Shown here piece by piece: positions 14,223 to 17,053 of a stretch of DNA of 17,053 nt; positions within the stretch are counted from its first letter, which is position 1, and each line of letters opens with the position of its first letter. A program made the translations under genes and the position numbers. The notes under the pieces were generated by a model that made no database searches, was not told the DNA's origin, and was given only the letters and a program-made list of their open reading frames with translations. The DNA is from Desulfurococcales archaeon (GTDB lineage Archaea > Thermoproteota > Thermoprotei_A > Sulfolobales > Desulfurococcaceae): NCBI GenBank assembly GCA_027028805.1, contig JALVHX010000024.1, positions 1-17,053 of the forward strand, in the 5' to 3' direction.

Positions 14223-14636
14223 ATGCCACAGTGCCCCTACTATGATGGCGGCCTATGCTACAGCCCGAAGACCCTGAGAGAATACGGCCAGCCAGTGTCG
14301 TCAATAGTTGATCCCGAGAAGTGTCTAACGGACTCATATAGAGAGTGCCCATACTTTGTCGAGGAGAAGAGCGGGCAGGCCGGGATAGAGGAGGCGGCTG
14401 AGGCCACGGCTCCCGGCCTCAAGGAGATGCCGCCACTGTATCTAGCCATACACGTGATCCCGGCCGACACGAGATCCGACTGCCCCTATTTCATGCTCGT
14501 GAAGGTTAAGGAGAATGCCTATGTTGCGCGTTGCAAAGCCACTGAGAGGTATCTCACGCGATCCGCGGTGGAGAAATGCGTGTCCAGCTGGAAGACATGT
14601 CCATTCTATCTCTTTTATAAGGCTAGGAACCTTTAG
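14223..14636 (+). CDS. Cysteine-rich protein with two CPY[F/Y]-C-C-CP[F/Y] halves
   Basis: This 137-residue protein is not one I recognise. It has eight cysteines in two similar blocks. The first is C4-P-Y-Y, C12, C34, C42-P-Y-F; the second is C87-P-Y-F, C104, C119, C126-P-F-Y. Each half therefore begins and ends with a Cys-Pro-aromatic-aromatic motif and has two single cysteines between, which looks like an internal duplication with a linker at about 47-80. Each set of four could bind a zinc ion or an iron-sulfur cluster; that is inference. There is no signal peptide or membrane segment. ATG 14223 has GGTGAT upstream at suitable spacing. The gene has its own promoter and lies apart from the operon. 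Confidence 0.8.
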   Translation: MPQCPYYDGGLCYSPKTLREYGQPVSSIVDPEKCLTDSYRECPYFVEEKSGQAGIEEAAEATAPGLKEMPPLYLAIHVIPADTRSDCPYFMLVKVKENAYVARCKATERYLTRSAVEKCVSSWKTCPFYLFYKARNL

Positions 14637-14661
14637 CACAACATATTCTCTATGGCCCCGG

Positions 14662-14671
14662 TGTTTTAAAC
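14662..14671 (+). promoter_or_regulatory. TATA-like element before the 94-residue gene
   Basis: TGTTTTAAAC at 14662-14671 lies about 46 bp before the ATG at 14713. A second A/T element, CTATATAATAAG near 14689-14700, is too close to the start to serve as the TATA box unless a later start is used. Transcription through from 14223 is also possible. Confidence 0.4.
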
Positions 14672-14712
14672 GGGAACAACGCTTCATCCTATATAATAAG
14701 GGTGCCTGCGCC

Positions 14713-14997
14713 ATGGATAAGCCGCATATATACCTTATACTCGGCCCCGGCGACGACGGCTTCGAGGAGATATTCATGTTGGCGTACAGGGTTGTGAGAG
14801 ATAGCCTCGGAATAGATCTAGATGTCACGGTGCTGCACTCGCCGGATGAGAATGCCGGGCCGCGGCTAAACTATAGAGGAGTTGACGTGTTGTTGAAGGA
14901 CATGGATCTATATGAGATAGTCGACCTGTTGGCGGCAGCTGGCGCTCCATGGATACCTCCTGTGGGCGGGGAAGGCGTGGAGGCTGCCGAGGCCTAG
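14713..14997 (+). CDS. Small protein of unknown function, possibly thioredoxin-fold without cysteines
   Basis: This 94-residue protein is not recognised. The predicted order is strand (HIYLILG), loop (PGDDG), helix (FEEIFMLAYRVVRDSLG), strand (DVTVLHSP), a loop, strand (GVDVLLKD), helix (LYEIVDLLAAAG). This resembles a minimal thioredoxin or glutaredoxin fold, with the GDDG loop where the redox CxxC would be; no cysteine is present, so it would not be redox active. That fold call is a guess from the pattern. The frame is open upstream to 14515 but overlaps the previous gene in a different frame; ATG 14713 with GGGTG upstream is the sensible start. The last three bases overlap the stop of the convergent minus-strand gene. 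Confidence 0.65.
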   Translation: MDKPHIYLILGPGDDGFEEIFMLAYRVVRDSLGIDLDVTVLHSPDENAGPRLNYRGVDVLLKDMDLYEIVDLLAAAGAPWIPPVGGEGVEAAEA

Positions 14998-15623
14998 TGG
15001 CCGTGTTCTCCGAGACACTTCTCTATACCAGCTATATAGATCTGGATATTGCCCTTGCGTGTCGAGGATACAGGGATTTTCTCGCGCTCAACGCATACAT
15101 AAATAGATGTTTCACCCGTGTCCTCGTTCTCGACAACCCTTACGGCTCTGAGACGGCCGAGGCCGCGGGAATACATGAGCGGGGAGAGCTCTACCAGAGT
15201 TTTCTTCGCTATCTTCGCTAGATCAGATATCCACCTCGGCGTCTTACCAGGCTCCCCTATGTTGACGAGGAAGATGAAGGCGTTGCTGTAGCGGGGCCCG
15301 CTGAGTATTCTCCTCATAAGCCTCGCGCGGCCGGGGAAGGCGTCGTGTATAACTATGTCGTGGTACTCGTTTATCGTTATAATAGCGTCTATGGGCTTGT
15401 CGAACTGCTCCGAGAACCGTGTCCTGACAAACCATGTTCCCTCCTTACAGTAATCAGTTATGATCTTGAACATATGCGAGAAGCTTACAACTCTCCTGGG
15501 AACCATTATTATCTGCCACTCATAGGCCTTGCTCCGCCTGAGCTCGTCTAATGTATGTATCTGTGGACTAGGCAGTACTAGCGTGAAGCCGCCGACGCTG
15601 AACACTGTTACTTCACGGCTCAT
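14994..15623 (-). CDS. Conserved-looking protein of unknown function
   Basis: This encodes a 209-residue soluble protein that I do not recognise. It starts with alternating strands (VTVFSVGGFTLVLP), has a mixed middle with ITINEYHDIVIHDAFPGRARLMRRIL at about residues 83-108 and FIFLVNIGEPGK, and ends with strands around TSIYVCVEREKIPV and NIQIYIAGIEKCLG. No signal peptide, membrane helix or known catalytic motif is apparent. ATG 15623 is chosen because GGTGG lies five bases upstream; an in-frame GTG at 15632 is the alternative. It overlaps the end of the upstream UPF0104 gene by 11 bases, so it is likely co-transcribed and coupled with it, and may work with that membrane protein. It ends tail to tail with the gene at 14713-14997. 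Confidence 0.8.
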   Translation of the reverse strand: MSREVTVFSVGGFTLVLPSPQIHTLDELRRSKAYEWQIIMVPRRVVSFSHMFKIITDYCKEGTWFVRTRFSEQFDKPIDAIITINEYHDIVIHDAFPGRARLMRRILSGPRYSNAFIFLVNIGEPGKTPRWISDLAKIAKKTLVELSPLMYSRGLGRLRAVRVVENEDTGETSIYVCVEREKIPVSSTRKGNIQIYIAGIEKCLGEHGH

Positions 15624-16551
15624 CTCTTCCACCTTCCCCAGCCAAGCCGGTCAACAATATTCCCCGCGACGCGTTGAGAACATAGAGGCCTAGAACCATG
15701 GTATAGAGCACGGTGAAGGCCCGGGCACGGACAACCATGGGGGGCGGCATAGCGAGCGTATAGCCATACTCCATTACACCTGCTCCACCAGGCGTCGGGA
15801 GCGCTCCCATGCTTAGTGCATAGATGTAGCCTGCGAAGGCCCGCCAAGGCGCTATCGGCCAACACAACAATAGTATTGTCGCAGTGTTTAATAAATGGTA
15901 TAATATGGTTGTAGACACCATCGCCGCCACGCACCGCGCCCCGCATCTACCCATAACCCTCCTATACGAGTCAAGAAACACCGCGACCTGGCCCGCCACG
16001 ATCCCGGAGAACCTTTTAACTATAAAACGGTAGAGTCTCCCGCCGCCGCGCAGGATGATGAGAGGCATAGGAGCCCATACGCCCAGCGACGCCGCCGATA
16101 CTATGAGAACAGGGATTGTATAGGGTAGATAGAGCAGGGAAGCCGCGGCAGCGGCGGCGGCCGTAAACACTACATCGTAGTAGACCTCGTAAATTGTCAA
16201 CGCGAAGTACCCCGCAGTACTGTCTCCACGCGCCCTGGCCAGATAATGAGCCCTCACAGGCTCGCCCCCTATGGCGCTGGGGGTGAGATAAGCGGCTATG
16301 CCGCCCAGTATTCTGGCATAGAAATAGTGTCTAAGCCCCAGCGGCTCGCCGGCAAAGTATCTGTCGAGAACCATGAGCCTATAGGCGGAGACAAGCCATG
16401 CCGCCGTATACGCGGCGGTGGCCGCCGCCAGCATCAAGGGGTTTACATCGAGCAGTTCCTCCAGATTAACACCCATATACAGTGTGTACGCTACTAAGAC
16501 TAATGCTACAAACAAGGTGGTTGCCGCAGCCGCCTTGGCTGTGATCCTCAT
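15613..16551 (-). CDS. UPF0104 / lysylphosphatidylglycerol-synthase-TM-type flippase-like protein
   Basis: This 312-residue polytopic membrane protein has about seven to eight hydrophobic segments. Family landmarks are visible: ILGGIAAYLTPSAIGGEPVR (81-100) and PTPGGAGVMEYGY (252-264), which match the conserved GG-E-P-R and P-GG-G--E motifs of the UPF0104 (YbhN/AglD C-terminal) family. Members are thought to move or modify lipid-linked molecules; the substrate here is unknown. No soluble glycosyltransferase or synthase domain is attached. The ATG at 16551 gives a proper first membrane helix starting at residue 10. It lies 22 bases after tsaC on the same strand and overlaps the downstream unknown gene, so the three probably form one transcript. 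Confidence 0.87.
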   Translation of the reverse strand: MRITAKAAAATTLFVALVLVAYTLYMGVNLEELLDVNPLMLAAATAAYTAAWLVSAYRLMVLDRYFAGEPLGLRHYFYARILGGIAAYLTPSAIGGEPVRAHYLARARGDSTAGYFALTIYEVYYDVVFTAAAAAAASLLYLPYTIPVLIVSAASLGVWAPMPLIILRGGGRLYRFIVKRFSGIVAGQVAVFLDSYRRVMGRCGARCVAAMVSTTILYHLLNTATILLLCWPIAPWRAFAGYIYALSMGALPTPGGAGVMEYGYTLAMPPPMVVRARAFTVLYTMVLGLYVLNASRGILLTGLAGEGGRDEP

Positions 16552-16573
16552 CTCTCATCAACACTACCGGGGA

Positions 16574-17053
16574 TCAGGAGGGTCTCGAGGCTTTTCCCGC
16601 CAAGAGCGTGTAGAGGCGTGTAATCGTCTTAGAGGAGACTGCTCCCTCCCTTACAACTCTTAGCCCGTTCACCGAAACCTCTATGACGGTTGACGCGGCC
16701 CCTATCGGGGATGCGCCGGAGTCTATGTAGAGGTCTATTGTTTCCCCTAGCTGTGCGAGAGCCTCCCGTATCGTGCGGGGCGGCTGCCTACCCGATATGT
16801 TGGCGCTGGTGCCTGTGATCAATCCCCCGTTTTCCCCGGCTATCAGTCTCGGGAGGGGGGCGGCGGGGACTCGGAAACCCACCTTCCCGCTTCCGAGATG
16901 AATGTTCTCGGCGACGCCGCATCGCTTGATGGGAAGTATTATAGTGACAGGGCCGGGCCATACTGCCCGCATAAAACGCTCTAGCCATACGGCGCCCGTG
17001 CACTCGATAACCTTCTCGGTGCTCGAGGCTAGCACCGGTATCGGCTTCCCGCT
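16574..17053 (-). CDS. tsaC: Threonylcarbamoyl-AMP synthase (TsaC/YrdC), 5' end cut by window edge
   Basis: The visible 159 residues belong to the YrdC domain, which makes threonylcarbamoyl-AMP from threonine, bicarbonate and ATP for the t6A37 modification of ANN-decoding tRNAs. Recognisable blocks are SGKPIPVLA at the cut end, AVWPGPVTIIL, KVGFRVPAAP, LITGTSANISGR, and ASTVIEV followed by LRVVREGAVS near the end. The N-terminal 45-60 residues, with the Lys/Arg ATP-binding start of the domain, lie outside the window. The protein ends about 25 residues after STVIEV, so it is the short TsaC form without the C-terminal Sua5 domain. The frame continues through the right edge; the GTG at 17035 is internal. 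It is the visible promoter-proximal gene of the minus-strand cluster. Confidence 0.93.
   Translation of the reverse strand, partial: SGKPIPVLASSTEKVIECTGAVWLERFMRAVWPGPVTIILPIKRCGVAENIHLGSGKVGFRVPAAPLPRLIAGENGGLITGTSANISGRQPPRTIREALAQLGETIDLYIDSGASPIGAASTVIEVSVNGLRVVREGAVSSKTITRLYTLLAGKASRPS

Noticed and set aside
14515..14712. An N-terminal extension of the 94-residue gene back to 14515
   Set aside because: It overlaps the cysteine-rich gene in another frame, has no fold-like pattern, and a clear ribosome binding site precedes ATG 14713.
15345..15551. Plus-strand open frame inside the 209-residue minus-strand gene
   Set aside because: No promoter or ribosome binding site is seen and it is fully covered by the longer minus-strand frame, which is coupled to its neighbour.
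16552..16576. Possible C/D box guide RNA on the minus strand (TGATGA and CTGA near 16552-16576)
   Set aside because: Only one C-like and one D-like element occur, with spacing and order that do not form a complete C-D'-C'-D set; the bases are explained by a stop codon and the next ribosome binding region.

Overview
The window looks like chromosomal DNA of a hyperthermophilic crenarchaeon, most likely of the Pyrodictiaceae/Desulfurococcales type (Pyrodictium, Hyperthermus, Pyrolobus). The reasons are archaeal TATA promoters, GGTG/GAGGTGA ribosome binding sites, many GTG and TTG starts, tight gene overlaps, heavy use of AGG/AGA and ATA codons, and a gene set of archaeal families. This taxonomic call is inference. 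No rRNA, tRNA, CRISPR array or insertion sequence was seen.

Layout. Positions 1-568 hold a small minus-strand gene of unknown role (81-392) and a divergent promoter region with a perfect 9-bp-arm palindrome. Then come htpX (membrane zinc protease, 569-1519) and a protein with the iron-alcohol-dehydrogenase fold that has lost all its metal ligands (1647-2780). Positions 2947-12663 form one tightly packed operon: fumarase alpha and beta, hdrA, mvhD, a hydrogenase small-subunit homologue (mvhG), a hydrogenase large-subunit homologue, hdrC, hdrB, and the iron-sulfur and flavoprotein subunits of a soluble fumarate reductase. It ends at a hairpin/T-tract and is followed by a malic enzyme with its own promoter (12748-14085). 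Next are a cysteine-rich duplicated small protein (14223-14636) and a 94-residue protein (14713-14997). A convergent minus-strand cluster closes the window: tsaC (cut by the right edge), a UPF0104-type membrane protein and an unrecognised 209-residue protein.

How the genes work together. Malic enzyme, fumarase and fumarate reductase connect pyruvate/malate to fumarate and succinate, as in the reductive half of the dicarboxylate/4-hydroxybutyrate cycle. The operon fuses this branch genetically with a complete HdrABC and an MvhD-G-A-like module. In methanogens, HdrABC-MvhADG bifurcates electrons from H2 to ferredoxin and a heterodisulfide. Here there is no membrane anchor, and fumarate reductase subunits follow directly after HdrC and HdrB. 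The simplest reading is a soluble supercomplex in which HdrA flavin chemistry couples fumarate reduction to ferredoxin.

The most striking point is that the hydrogenase large-subunit homologue cannot carry a normal [NiFe] centre. Both bridging cysteines are replaced (C-x-x-Q near the N-terminus, C-x-x-E near the C-terminus), the Arg that contacts the diatomic ligands is replaced, the R-x-E-G-H strand is missing, and there is no cleavable C-terminal tail. The small subunit keeps its complete set of cluster cysteines. The input module therefore looks like a 'dead hydrogenase' with an intact electron wire, whose electron donor is unknown. This is the best candidate here for an undescribed system.
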